Source: Gorsachius magnificus
Taxonomy: Eukaryota; Chordata; Aves; Pelecaniformes; Ardeidae
Assembly (NCBI GenBank): GCA_034008185.1
Contig: CM067081.1
Location: 24,054,806 to 24,118,805, forward strand
Length of the DNA stretch: 64,000 bases
Direction of reading: 5' to 3'
Shown: positions 12,570-23,618 of the stretch, piece by piece
Position numbering within the stretch: position 1 is the first letter of the stretch
How the letters are laid out: each line of letters begins with the position of its first letter
Made by a program: the position numbers and the translations under genes
Notes under the pieces: generated by a model
Databases searched by the model: none
What the model was told of the DNA's origin: nothing
What the model saw: only the letters and a program-made list of their open reading frames with translations

Positions 12570-12960
12570 CACAGAATCACAGAATAGCAACCTTGGGAGA
12601 TCATATAGTCCAACCCTCCTGCTAAAGCAGGTTCACCTAGAGCAGGTTGCACAGGATATCATCCAGGTGGGCTTTGAATATCTCCAGAGAAGAAGACTCC
12701 ACAACTTCCCTGGGCAGCCTGTTCCAGTGCTCCATCACCCTCAAAGAAGTTCTTCCGCATATTCAACTGAAACCTCTTATGTCTCAGTTTGTGCCCATTG
12801 CCCCTTGTCCTGTTGCTGGGCACCACTGAGAAGAGACTGGCTCTGTCCTCATGACATCCACCCTTGAGATATTTGTACATGTTGATGAGATCCCCTGTCA
12901 GTCTTCTCTTCTCCAGGCTAAACAAGCCCAGCTCTCTCAGCCTTTCCTCACAGGGGAGAT
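12570..12960 (-). mobile_element. CR1 LINE 3' part, inverted, distinct subfamily
   Basis: It starts with two CACAGAAT octamers (a variant of CATAGAAT), then the inverted 3' UTR ('gatcatatagtccaaccctcctgctaaagcaggttcacctagagcaggttgcacagg') and the end of ORF2. The minus-strand frame 12659-12925 keeps [21 protein letters not shown] and [19 protein letters not shown] motifs. The UTR matches the subfamily of the copy at 58175-58962 rather than that of 38711-40094. Confidence 0.92.
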
Positions 12961-14319
12961 GTGTCTCTTGAACTACTGAATGTTTTTCCTGGGCACCTAC
13001 AATGAATCAAACAACTTCTTATCTGTAGGACATGGGCAGCCTTCAAGCCATACACAGCTTATATAGTTTTTTTTGCTATGTAAATACTAGGTGGGGCATG
13101 CATCTTTCATTGGCATCATTGGAACTTGAGGGCACTTGCTTGAGGGCAGTTTGGTGTATCCATTTCATTGTGCTTCTTTACCATGGTTTCCTGAGTGCTG
13201 TTGGAAAAGGATGATGATATACATCCTAATTTCATTACAGACCATGAGCCTGCTCTCCTACTGAATACGAAGTTTTGAAAAATAAAATGGTTTTTTCCCA
13301 AATAAGACATCTTTTAGTTTGTATGAATGGTGCTTGGTTGTCTGCGCCTGACAATGTCCTAGCAAGTTAACTCACTGTCGTGACTAAAGCACCATCCAAG
13401 TTATTTTCAGAGAGGCTTTTAAGTATTGTTCTGACATAAAAGAGTAATGATGCTCCACTTAGGAGTGTTGACAGGGAGTGGATTTGCTGTCTTAAAAAAG
13501 AAGAATCATAAAATTGCTGGGACTGAATGCTTGTTGGAATAGACCAAAGGGGTCTTTTATGTGCAAACTTAGTTTTTTAGAATGTTATTTCCTTTATCAA
13601 GTTTACCTGACATTTTAGTAATAGTGTCAGTGTCCAATCCTAAAAAAGTTTTTACCTGCATGTCACAGTATTATGTCATGTCAACATGGATGTTGCAATC
13701 ATGGGTCCAGCCTGGCAGCAACTTCTCCACTGATGCATAAGACCAGGAATGGATTAATGACCTTTTTATAGCTTGTGTAGTTTTAATCCAAGCAACCAGT
13801 GCTAGTCCAGGAAATGGCGGTATTATTGCCAGTGCCTCTGGATGTATTTATTAGCCCACTGAAGTAAAAATTCTACCTGCAAATTGCCTCTGGCACCTTA
13901 AAGTATTTTCAATTCAGCAGCCTTTGATTGAAGAGTAACTATAACATCTGTATAAAAGTAGCAGATACCATGATGTAACGTGCTGACATGGTGTTACATG
14001 GCTCCTGCCCACAAAAGCCACTGGCTCGGAGAATCCCTGATGCCAGAGTACGTGACAAGAACGCTGAGTTGCTGCGGTTGGGCGAGGAATTTCACGCCTG
14101 GCTGCCCAGGCTGTGTTTGCTCTCTGAAGTGTAGATTTCCATTTTCTGAGTAATCAGACTGGTATCTTTCGCATTTACAAACCCAGCAAGAAATACAGGT
14201 CTAGACCGTAAATGGTATTGTAATACCATCACTTATATTACAACTGTCTGAGCAAATGGTGGTGTATAGTCCTTATTTTAAGCCTCACATTGGAAATTCT
14301 TTGTTTATTGTTCCCCTTT
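12961..14319. other. Intronic, no recognised feature
   Basis: Nothing with exon borders or repeat homology is recognised. Open frames are below 70 codons. Confidence 0.45.
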
Positions 14320-14407
14320 CATAGAATCATGGAATAGCCCAGGTTGGAAAGGGCCTTGAAAAGATAACGTGGTTCAGCCTTTTGCAGGAAAGGGAGCCTA
14401 GATGAGA

Positions 14408-14828
14408 TTATCCAGCACCCTGTCCAATCACATCTTGAAAACCTCCAGTGATGGGGAGGCTACCATATCCCTGGGGAGGTTGTTCCAGTGATTGATTATT
14501 CTCACGGTAAAAAATTTCTTTCTTCTGTTGAGATGAAACCTCCCGTGGTGCAACTTGTACCCATTGCCCCTTGTTCTCTCCATGTGGCTCCTTGTGAAGA
14601 GAGACCCTCTGTCCTCTTTGTAGGAGCACTTCAAGTACCGGAATACTGTAATGGGGTACCACCTGAGCCTTCTTTTTGCAGAGAAGAAAGACCTAACTCC
14701 TTCAGTCTTTCCTCAGAGGGCAGGTTCTCCAGCCCTTTGATCATCTTCATGGCCCTCCTGTGGACTGTCTTGAGTCTGTCCATGTCTTTTTTGAACTGTG
14801 GGGACCAGAAATGTTGACGGTACTGCAT
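14408..14828 (-). pseudogene. CR1 ORF2 C-terminal remnant
   Basis: Two overlapping minus-strand frames (14631-14828 and 14428-14634) carry the end of the CR1 ORF2 protein. Visible motifs include KMIKGLENLPSEERLKELGL, SHMERTRGNGYKLHHGRF and INHWNNLPRDM. They are linked by a frameshift near 14632. The fragment follows directly on the endonuclease N-terminus because of the internal deletion, so it cannot encode a working enzyme. Confidence 0.85.
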
Positions 14829-15172
14829 AGCTCACCTCTTGACACTCAAATTTCTCTTTTACATGAAGTGCAACTCCACTTCTTCTCTTCCTATCTTCCT
14901 GAAAGAGTTTGTAGCCATCCATTGTGGCCTTCTAGTCATGTGAATTTTCCCACCAAGTTTCTGTGATTCCTGTGACATCATAATTCTCAGACAGGGCACA
15001 GAGTTCCAGTTCCTTCTGTTTGTTCCCCAGACTACATGTGTAGTGGAAAGTGTGGAAAGCCTTTGGAAAATGTTGGGGAGCGTATCTCACTACTCTGGTA
15101 GGCGCGTTCCATCCACCCTGTTGCTTATGGATATACAGGTGTTGCAGCTGTGGACCCTTCCTTCCAGGTTGG

Positions 15173-15921
15173 TTAGTTTAAAGCACAATTCATTAAGTCA
15201 GCCAATCTGCTACCAAAGATTCTTTTGCCTCTTCTAGATAGGTGGAATCCATCTCTACTGGGGAGAGCCCCAGTAGGCTGTATTTGTTGAAGAACATCCC
15301 ATGATCATAGAAACCAAAGCCCTGGCAACAATACCAGCCACAAAGCCAGGTATTGATCTGTATGATGTGTCGCCTTCTGCCTGCACCCCTATCCCTGACT
15401 GGTAACACAGAGGAGAAGATCACTTGGGCCCCTGTCCCTTTCACTTGGACCCCAAGGCCTCTGAAGTCCTGCTTGATCTTGAACCTCCCAAGGTTTTGCT
15501 TAACTGTGTCATTGGCGCCCACGTGGAAAAGAAGGAGGGGATAGTAAGTAGTCTGCTTTTAATCAGTTGGGGCAGTGTCCCTGTGCCATCCCAGATCTTG
15601 GCTCCTTGCGAGCAACAAACTTCCCTTGACTATGTATCAGGCCAGCAGACGGGTGCCTCAGCGCCTCTCAACAAAGCCACTCATTACTAGCACTTGCCGC
15701 TTGCTTTTGCAGCTTTTCGTATGTGCTACTGGTGTGGCTTCTCCCTGTGAATCTTGCTCATGGGTTTTATCTGCTGCCAGGCTCCTGAGAGGTGTTCGCA
15801 CACCCTGCTCCTGGTGCTCCTGGTGCCTGGTACTCCCTAGGGAGCGGTTGTATGCGGCTTCATGGTTCCACTCTGGGCTCTGCCATTGTAACCCTGTGGA
15901 AATCACTTCTGCATGCTCCAA
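15173..15921 (-). pseudogene. CR1 ORF1 remnant with SGNH-esterase domain
   Basis: Minus-strand frames 15658-15921 and 15193-15522 together resemble the CR1 ORF1 protein, whose family carries an SGNH/GDSL-type esterase domain. The stretch GANDTVKQNLGRF corresponds to the block III Gly-x-Asn-Asp region (canonically GTND). FSSVLPVRDRG, INTWL and FGFYDHG follow in family order. The block V motif, normally Asp-Gly-Ile-His, is here DSTY, so the catalytic His is lost. The block I Gly-Asp-Ser position reads MSGF, so the nucleophile is also lost. Stops and shifts separate the blocks, and a further shift precedes the ancestral ALN-stop at 15173-15175. It is a dead copy. In active elements the domain is thought to aid membrane or RNP functions of retrotransposition, though its role is not settled. 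Confidence 0.75.
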
Positions 15922-15925
15922 TGGT

Positions 15926-16737
15926 CTTACTTTGTGTTACTTATCAATAGCATTTATTATAATGAACAGAAGCTACTCACTTGAATACTGCTACTACTAA
16001 TCAGTTAAATTCAAATAGGAAGAGGAAAAAAAAAAACCTGTAAAAAGATCAAATGAGCAAGATGTTTTATACTTTATCAAGTAGAAAAGTTAACTAATTT
16101 GTTCCATAAAGGCACTGTCAGTTTTTAAGAACCTGCCTCCTCTATTTAACCACTGTGGGTTTCAACAGAATTTTGATTTTATCTACTTTCAAGAGCTTTC
16201 ATTTTGTACAATAAATGCAATTAAACATCTGTTCCCTGCAAAATATTACGGGCTAACTGGTTTAGATTATTTCAGTTCATAGAAATAGAATTGTATAATC
16301 AAACACATTGTAGAACTTATTTAACTGGGTCACTGAAAATTACTGTAAAATAGTTGAATTTTGCTCAAAATTGTCTACTAAAGGCACTGGGTTTAGTGAA
16401 CATCAGATGAGGAAAATTTTTAACAGGTCACACTGAAAATTTTTGTTTACTCTCCATGGATAATTTTTTTCTGTATGACATCTAAATTAGCCACAAAACA
16501 CACATCTAGACAGGAGCCAGCACAGAGCAGCATAATGTGCGTTGTACATAACTTACAAAGGAGTTTGTGAAAGTTACCTGGGAAAAGCATGTTCTCATAT
16601 GCCATAAAGAAATAAATACGTGACATTTCTCAAAAGGTCCACACCACCAGTAGGAAAATTTCCAGTAGGAAAGTTCAAACAAATAAAAAAAGTTGGAAAA
16701 TGGTCCTGCAACTCTCATTTGCACTTATCCTCGCTGT
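15926..16737. other. Intronic spacer between two CR1 remnants
   Basis: AT-rich sequence with an A-run near 16026-16037. No exon or transposon is recognised. Confidence 0.45.
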
Positions 16738-17660
16738 AGGAGGTACACCAAGGGGGAAGGGGCAGGAATTCTCATGGGGGACTTCAACTTTCCAGATATC
16801 TGCTGGAAATACAATACAGCAGAGAGGAAACAGCCTAGGAGGTTCCTGGGGTGTGTGGAAGATAAATTCCTGATACAGCTGGTGAGTGAGCCAACTAGGG
16901 AAGGCACCTGCTGGACCTGTTGTCTGTGAACAGAGAAGGACTTGCGGGTGATGCGATGGTTGGAGGCTGCCTTGGGCATAAGGATCAGAAAATGATAGAC
17001 TTTTCAATTCTTGGAGAAGTAAGGAGGGGGGCCAGCAGAACTGCTACCACGGACTTCCAGAGGGCAGACTTTGGCCTGTTTAGGAGACTGGTTGAGAAAG
17101 TCCCTTGGGAGGCAGTCACGAAGGGCAAAAGTGTCCAAGAAGGCTTGTCATTCTTCAGGAAGGAAGTCTTAAAGGCACAGGAGCAGGCCATCCCCATGTG
17201 CCAAAAGACGAGTCAGCGAGGAAGAAGACCGGCCTGGCTGAACAGAGACCTTTGGCTGGAACTCGGGAAAAAAAGGAGAGTTTATGACCATTGGAAGAAG
17301 GGGCAGGCAACTCAAGAGAACTACAAGGATGTAGTGAGGTTAGGCAGGGAGAAAATCAGAAGGGCCAAATCCCAACTAGAGCTTAATCTGGCTACTGCCA
17401 TAAAAGACAATAAAAAATGTTTCTATAAATACATTAGCAACAAAAGGAGGGCTAAGGAGAATCTCCATCCTTTATTGGATGTGGGGGGAAACATAGTGAT
17501 GAAGGATAAGGAAAAGGCTGAGGAACTTAATGCCTTCTTTGCCTCAGTCTTCAATTGTCAGACCAGTCATCCCCAGGATATTCAGCCCCCTGAGCTGGAA
17601 GGCATGGACAGGGAGAAGAATGAAGCCCTCATAATGCAAGGGGAAATGGTTAACAACTAA
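16738..17660 (+). pseudogene. CR1 ORF2 endonuclease-to-RT linker remnant
   Basis: The first frame (from 16693) holds the endonuclease motif MGDFNFPDICW, whose GDFN is a signature of the APE-type endonuclease. The frame is lost near 16905-16920 by an apparent single-base change in length. The 246-codon frame 16920-17660 then continues with LGHKDQKMIDFSILGE (a degenerate S-D-H block, in which the usual Ser-Asp-His reads Lys-Asp-Gln), ADFGLFRRLVEKVPWE, RGRRPAWLNRDLW and CFYKYISNKRRAKENLHPLL. It ends at a TAA created by a 7-nt tandem duplication (TAACAAC twice, 17651-17664). It is not a host gene. Confidence 0.88.
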
Positions 17661-17700
17661 CAACCTGCTACACCACTTCAGACATACACAAGTCTATGGC
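16738..17700 (+). mobile_element. CR1 LINE internal ORF2 fragment, both ends missing
   Basis: It starts abruptly in the ORF2 endonuclease ('aggaggtacaccaagggggaagg') and stops abruptly at 'cacaagtctatgg', just before the reverse transcriptase core. No 3' UTR or octamer tail follows. Target-primed insertion always keeps the 3' end, so the 3' half must have been lost later by deletion or rearrangement. Confidence 0.88.
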
Positions 17701-20117
17701 TCTTGGTGACAAGAGCACCCATGCCTCATTCCTTGTCTGCTGGTGGCTCAATTCCAGCAGGACACATAGTTGTACCCACTGGGTCTGACATCCTCCAGGA
17801 GTGTGGGAGAAGGAGGCTTGGGTGGTGCCCTGGTCAGTCAGGCTAACCCAAGCTATTCTATAAAAGTTGGGCAAAATTTTTCCTTGAACACCATGTTGTC
17901 CAAGAGGATGAACATGTTCTGAGCACACCGAATGGCTGCTCTGAACAGCTTAGATGCTTCCCTGCATGTCTCCAAAGCGCACTGCAGCTTTGGTGCCTGG
18001 CACCACCTTTCTCTTCCAACCAAAGCACTGTGCAGCATTCATGGGAGGTTCTGCTCAGCTGCTTGCATCCTTCATGCTCTGAAATGGAGACATCTGTTGG
18101 TTTGAAACTCCTTCAGGGATGAGATAGTGATTAAGAATAAGTAGTGTGAGTTGAATTGGAATGTGAAATGAAATAGGAGTTAAGTTCCTAAGCAGCTTTG
18201 AGGATCTGTGCCTGAGCTCATAAAATGCAATTAATTAGTGACTAACTGGAGCCTCTCTAGGGCTCTTCCATCCTTGAGGTTTCAGTATGATATCTCCCCT
18301 CCTTAGCCCATATTGCATGCTCTGAAATCATTGTTATGCTAAGGAAGGAGGCAGACACATTTACTAGCTCTTTGATCTAGCATAATTCCACGTAAACTGT
18401 AGCACACACTTTATTGTGGCTTGGCAGGGAGGGGCAGGACTGAATGCTACCAGGCCTTAAGCACTGACAATTGTTAGGGCATTGCTTAACCTCTCCTAGT
18501 CTGGTGAGCTGTGGCATCCAGTATGGGTTGCTAAAGCTGATGGAAATTCATTAACACCATTGGAATGTCATTAACACTTTTACCAAGTGTTATATCCCTT
18601 TAAGTGTCCAAATATGGCACTGCAAGCCAGCACTCTAGCAAATTAGAAGCAGCAATTCCAGGAAAGAGGCATTTGTTGATGATATAATGCCCACAAGTGT
18701 CAACAGATGTCATTCCTTATAATAAGGCACGTGGCCCTAATTTGGCACTTCTTGTCATCAGGAGGAACTTCTTGCAGAGCAGATGTCATTTCTAATCCTA
18801 TCTTTCATGGGTGTCTGTGCCATGTTAAAATGGGCATACCAGTTTAGAAGCAGGCGTGGTGCCATTAGAGCAGATGGTCATGAGCACAAGTCATGTTACA
18901 GAACTGGTGTTTCTAGAAATGTGGATGCTGGGACTGAAGTACTACCCAGGAACATCAAAATCTTCCTGCATGGGAAAATTCCCCCCTAAGTAGGTTGATA
19001 CTTGCCATTAATACTTTAGTGCTAGTAGAAAATGGATGTTATCTGTATCTTCTTTCTGCTTGTTCTAACTTTTGGGCAACCACTTGTGATGCCAGGGGCC
19101 ATTCTGGCAGCTGAGGACACTCAAAAGTAGATGTGTCCATGGCAAAAATGCCATCAATGCTTGGTGTTTCTTTGACAGCTCTACAGTGCCTGGGAATTGT
19201 TGCGGTGTGGAGGACTACTCTGCTGAGCAAGGAGAGGGACAAGTGGCCCTTGGACCTGCATTCATCCATCTTCTCTGTAAGAGTGTATGATTCTCTGCCA
19301 CACAAATACCTGAAGTAAAACTGTGCTCCTTTTTTACTATGTGTACTTTTTGCTTAGTGTAGAGAGTAACATTTTTCCTAACGCACTCATCCTAAGTCTA
19401 ACTTGGCTTGGATTGAAGACAACATCTCAGTTGCCTTCGTTGGGATCAGATACAGTATTTCTTAGAAATTCAGCCTTCAGTAACAGTTCATTTCAGTAAA
19501 TTTACTGAACATGGGATTTTAAAAAAATCGGTTGCTTGGATATAGCTACTTATTTTTTCTCCTAAAATTAATCAGCTGAGATGAATTTAAGTGTTTAACT
19601 GATATGTAGTATGTTCTTCTTAACTCGTGCCAGCAATTAAAGCTTCCAAAATGTGTACTTGCTTGCCTTCAGGTGTACCTCAGGTGTTAAGAAGCAGCCC
19701 TTCCTACAGCTAATAGATAGGCTTCAGTAATTACACAAGATCAGGTTACTCAGAACTGATCTATTAGAAATCTTCATTCATATATCTAGGAGAAGCTTAC
19801 AGCAGATATGCTTATATTCTCAGTTAGAGAAGCAAACATTTCCCCAGTACATAGTCCTACTGCCTCAGCTTTCAGGGTACTACAGGAGACTCTTCAACAG
19901 GGCACTTGTGCTGTGGGATGTTTCTTGTCACTGTCATCAGAGCGGTACACTGAATGAGGAAAGTTTGTACAGAGGATTTGGCCATGAATGACCTTTGACA
20001 ATTCAGGTCCAAGCTGTGCCAAGAGATGGCCCTTTCAGAAGGTGGCTACGCAGTGATGTCTCAAGCCCATTTTAAAATGTCTGCATTGTCTAGGTATCTT
20101 TGGCAAGACAGCATTAC
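17701..20117. other. Intronic, no recognised feature
   Basis: No exon or catalogued repeat is recognised. Minus-strand frames at 17668-17928 and 19039-19305 look slightly protein-like but have no domain I know, no splice context and no matching flank. An old degraded transposon is possible. Confidence 0.4.
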
Positions 20118-21254
20118 GTTATTGTGGTGGGTTGACCCTGGCAGGACGCCAGGTACCCATTAAAGCTGCTCCATCACTCCCCTCCTCAACTGGACAGGAG
20201 AGAGAAAATACAATGAAAGGCTTGTGGGTCGAGCTAAGGACAGGGAGAGATCGCTCACCAGTTACTGTCATGGGCAAACAGACTTGACTTGGGGAAATAG
20301 GTTTAATTTATTATCAATCAGATCAGAGTAGGGTAATGAGAAATAAAAAACAAATCTTAAAACACCTTCCCCCTCACCCCTCCCTTCTTCCTGGACTCAG
20401 CTTCACCCCCAATTTTCTCCACCTCCTCCCCACCAGCAGCACAGGGGGACAGGGAATGGGGGTTGGGGTCAGCTCATCACATGTTGTCTCTGCTGCTCCT
20501 TCCTCCTCAGGGGAGGACTCCTCACACTCTGCCCCTGCGCCAGCCTGGGGTCCTTCCCATGGCAGCTCCATGAACTTCTCCAATGTGAGTCCTTCCCATG
20601 GGCTGTTGTTCTTCATGAAGCAGCATGGGTTCATCCCTTCCACGGGGTGCAGTCCTTCAGGAACAGATGCTCCAGCGTGGGTCCCTCATGGGGTCACCAG
20701 CCCTGCCAGCAAACCTGCTCCAGCCTGGGCTCCTCTCTCCACAGGACCACAGGCCCTGCCAGGAGCCTGCTTCAGCGCAGGCTTCCCAAGGGATCACAGC
20801 CTCCTTTGGGCATCTCCCTGCTCTGGCGGTGGGGTCCTCCCTGGGCTGCAGGTGGAGATCTGCTCCCCCATGGACCTCCATGGGCTGCAGGGAGACAGCC
20901 TGCCCCACCATGGGCTGCACCAGGAGCTGCAGGGGAATCTCTGCTTCGGTGCCTGGAGCACCTCCTGCCCCTCCTTCCTCACTGACCTTGGTGCCTGCAG
21001 AGTTGTTCCTCTCACATCCTCTCACTCCTCTTTCCAGCTGTAGTTGCGCATTTTTTCCCCTCTTCTTAACTACATTACCCCAGAGGCTCTGCCACCATCA
21101 CTGATGGGCTCAGCCTTGGCCAGTGATGGGTCTGTCTCAGAGCTGGCTGGCATTGGCTCTGTCGGACATGGGGGAAGCTTCTGTCAGCTTCTCACAGATG
21201 CCACCCCTGTAGCCCCCCCCCCCTACCAAAACCTGTCCATGCAAGTCCAATATA
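20118..21254 (-). mobile_element. Long ERVL-like solo LTR, inverted
   Basis: On the plus strand it runs from GTTATTGTGGTGGGTTGACC to CATGCAAGTCCAATATA. The reverse complement therefore starts TATATTGGACTTGCATGG, close to the TGTATTGGGTTTGC start I recall for this avian LTR family. A 5-bp repeat ATTAC flanks it (20113-20117 and 21255-21259). The terminal dinucleotides are mutated from TG/CA, so the exact borders are tentative. The interior is G+C-rich and has no retroviral genes. The 235-codon plus-strand frame inside it (20336-21043) is a by-product of this composition. Confidence 0.82.
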
Positions 21255-21259
21255 ATTAC

Positions 21260-23508
21260 CCTTTCTGACAGAATTATGATTGATCAGCAAAATACTATGC
21301 TGTCTTTGCTCTGTACTCTATGAGGCTTTAATTAGCCAGCTACACAAATGATCAGCCAGCCAAGCAGCTGTACAATCAACCACTGGTGGGCAAAGCTACC
21401 ACCAACATACGGTAAAATTTTAGTACATAATGAAATGCTCATCTTGCCTGGTAGAGGTGTAACGTTTCACAAGAGCCCAAATAAAATGTGTTATGTGATC
21501 CAAAGTGTGGCATAGTCAGCAAGTTGTCTGCAACTCCCACTAACACATACAGCAATTTTACTTTGCCCAATTAGGCTTGTAACAATTCAGTAGGGAGCAG
21601 AATGTAACACTGCTCAAGTAAGAAATCAATTTAACTGGATCCTAAAATGTGTATTTTAGTTGCTGAGGTGAGATGAATAAGCTAGTATTGATACAAGGAG
21701 GTGCATGAGCAGAAGGCTATATTCCTACTATCTATTATGTATGAAGGACACTGAAGATTTATCTGTGCCACAAAAAATTAATCTACATTTGAAAAACTCC
21801 GAGTCATTAAAACCAGTAAAACATGCAAAAGGGAAGAGCTTCAATTCCATGTGAATATACAGAATTTGATTATCAGTTTTGGTTGTTTATACTGAGTTAA
21901 TTACAGAAGTGCCATGAAACTTGACTGCTTCTACCACACTGGCTAATTTAGGGTTTGATCCACACAAACCACTGTAGAAATTTTATGAAATATGGTTCTT
22001 TTGCCTTCTCTCCCATGAAGAATTGTATATATTTATGGTGGAAGAATAAAATGAAGGGTAAATATTTATTCATGTAAATATAACTTTTACCTGACTGACT
22101 TAAGTCAAAATATTTCTCTTTCCAATTTGCCTTTCATCAGCTTTACAAACAGTAGACTCTTCAAATACTTTTTGATTAATGGAGGTGGGGCTAAATTTTG
22201 GGAAGTATTTAGGTTAAAATTGATGCCTGGCTAGAACTAAAAACTAGAGCCAAATTGTCAAATCCAAATGAGGAACAGACAGTTGAGTTCCCAAGACATG
22301 ACAAGTGCCAGGCCAGGTCTGGTCTCCTGATCCCTTGCCCTGTTCTTCACACTGTGACTGTGGTTTTGTCTGCTCTAACTCTCTCAAGAAAAGCTGCTAT
22401 AGTAAGCCTGAGAGGGATCAGGATAGAGCCAGCCTACACCATTTGGCCAACTTTTATTTAGCATTGTAGATACAGCCTGATAGACCAAGCCTCAACTGAA
22501 GGCCATATCTGCAAGGGCATCCTGCCCTCAGTAGGGTTGACAGTGCTGCCCTGGCAGTGCAACTGCCAGTTGAGTTAGGAAAGCACATCCTGAAGAGGTG
22601 ATGCTTCCCTCCACCCTGCCAGAAGCACCACCTCTGTGTTTTGCATACCTGTATCAGCTGGAAGTGCAGGATCCAGCCTTTGGCTGCAGGAACCATCACG
22701 GGCAGCTGGAGTTGAAGGAGCCCACCAGTGCATATGCACAGAGGTTCTTCTGCCTCTCTTCCAGCAATGGTTGGCTTTGTAGGGTTCCTACCCTTCAGAT
22801 GCCCCAGCAGCTATTGGCATGGCCAGATCTGAAGGGCCAGAACCATCCAACAGCAGGTGTCATAGGAGAAAGGTGCTCAGCTTTGAGACTGGAGGGCATG
22901 GAGATAAGGATGGACATGCAGCCATCTCTTACAGATATAAGTGGTAGTGTACAAAAGCCATGACTGATCCCATAACTGTCATTAATCACCAAAGGTGGCA
23001 CCCAACTCCCTCCCTGGCAATGAAGGGGCTCTCTCGGAGGCAGTCATCTGCAGTGCAGAGACCCAAAGCCATCTAAAGCTCAGAGAGCTGGCTTCTGTGC
23101 TGGCAGGCACTTCAGATTTGGCTCCTTATTTTGGTTGAAGTTATTAAGCTCAAAATTAAAAATTCAGGTTTCAGTTTTATTCAAAATTCAGGTTTTCACT
23201 TCTGAAAAATCATCTTTCTTAAAGGCATGCAGGCATGCACAAACCTCCTCTGAAATAAATACGTTATGGGGGATTATTGATCAAAGACCTTTGTCTGAGC
23301 CAAAAAAACGCAATGGGAAAAAAAATACTTCGAGGTAGGTAAGCTCGGTATAAGCATTGTGTGAACATCAGTCCTTCAGCCTCTTCTTGTTCTGGATGGA
23401 AAAGAAACCTGCAATCAGCTTGTCCCTCATCTGTTGCACATTTGGCCTGTTGTATCAGGAAATACCAGGCACTGGCTCTCAGAAAAGAAAAAATTAGCCA
23501 GCTAGTAT
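21260..23508. other. Intronic, no recognised feature
   Basis: AT-rich, with a moderately G+C-richer part at 22480-23060. No exon or repeat is recognised, and open frames are at most 121 codons. Confidence 0.45.
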
Positions 23509-23618
23509 CATAGAATCATAGAATCATAGAATGTTTTGATTTAAAACAGACCTTTAGAGGTCATCTAACCCAACGCTCCTGCAGTGAGCAGGGACATCTT
23601 TAACTAAATCAGGTTGCT
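23509..23618 (-). mobile_element. CR1 3' scrap, inverted
   Basis: Three CATAGAAT octamers (23509-23532) are followed by the inverted 3' UTR ('gacctttagaggtcatctaacccaacgctcctgcagtgagcagggacatctttaac'). It is truncated after about 110 bp. Confidence 0.9.

Larger units (their letters stand above)
14320..15925 (-). mobile_element. CR1 LINE with ORF1 and both ends but most of ORF2 deleted
   Basis: Read on the minus strand, this element runs from ORF1 (about 15925-15173) through the inter-ORF gap into the start of ORF2. That start is the endonuclease N-terminus, with TETWW-like residues near 14960 and a YKLFQEDRKRR stretch near 14880-14910. It then jumps at about 14822-14845 to the ORF2 C-terminus (14828-14408, LKELGLSSLQKE and NHWNNLPRDM motifs) and ends in the 3' UTR and tail at 14320. 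The rest of the endonuclease and the whole reverse transcriptase core are missing. CR1 copies usually lose their 5' end, so a copy that keeps ORF1 yet lacks the middle is unusual. Many stops and shifts show it is old. Confidence 0.85.

Noticed and set aside
19039..19305. A slightly protein-like minus-strand frame considered as a DNA-transposon remnant
   Set aside because: I could not match it to any transposase motif and found no terminal inverted repeats.
20336..21043. A 235-codon plus-strand open frame, Pro/Ser/Gly-rich
   Set aside because: It lies wholly inside an inverted LTR, has no domain, and is partly repeated at 30730-31095 with its frame unconserved. It follows from G+C-rich LTR composition.
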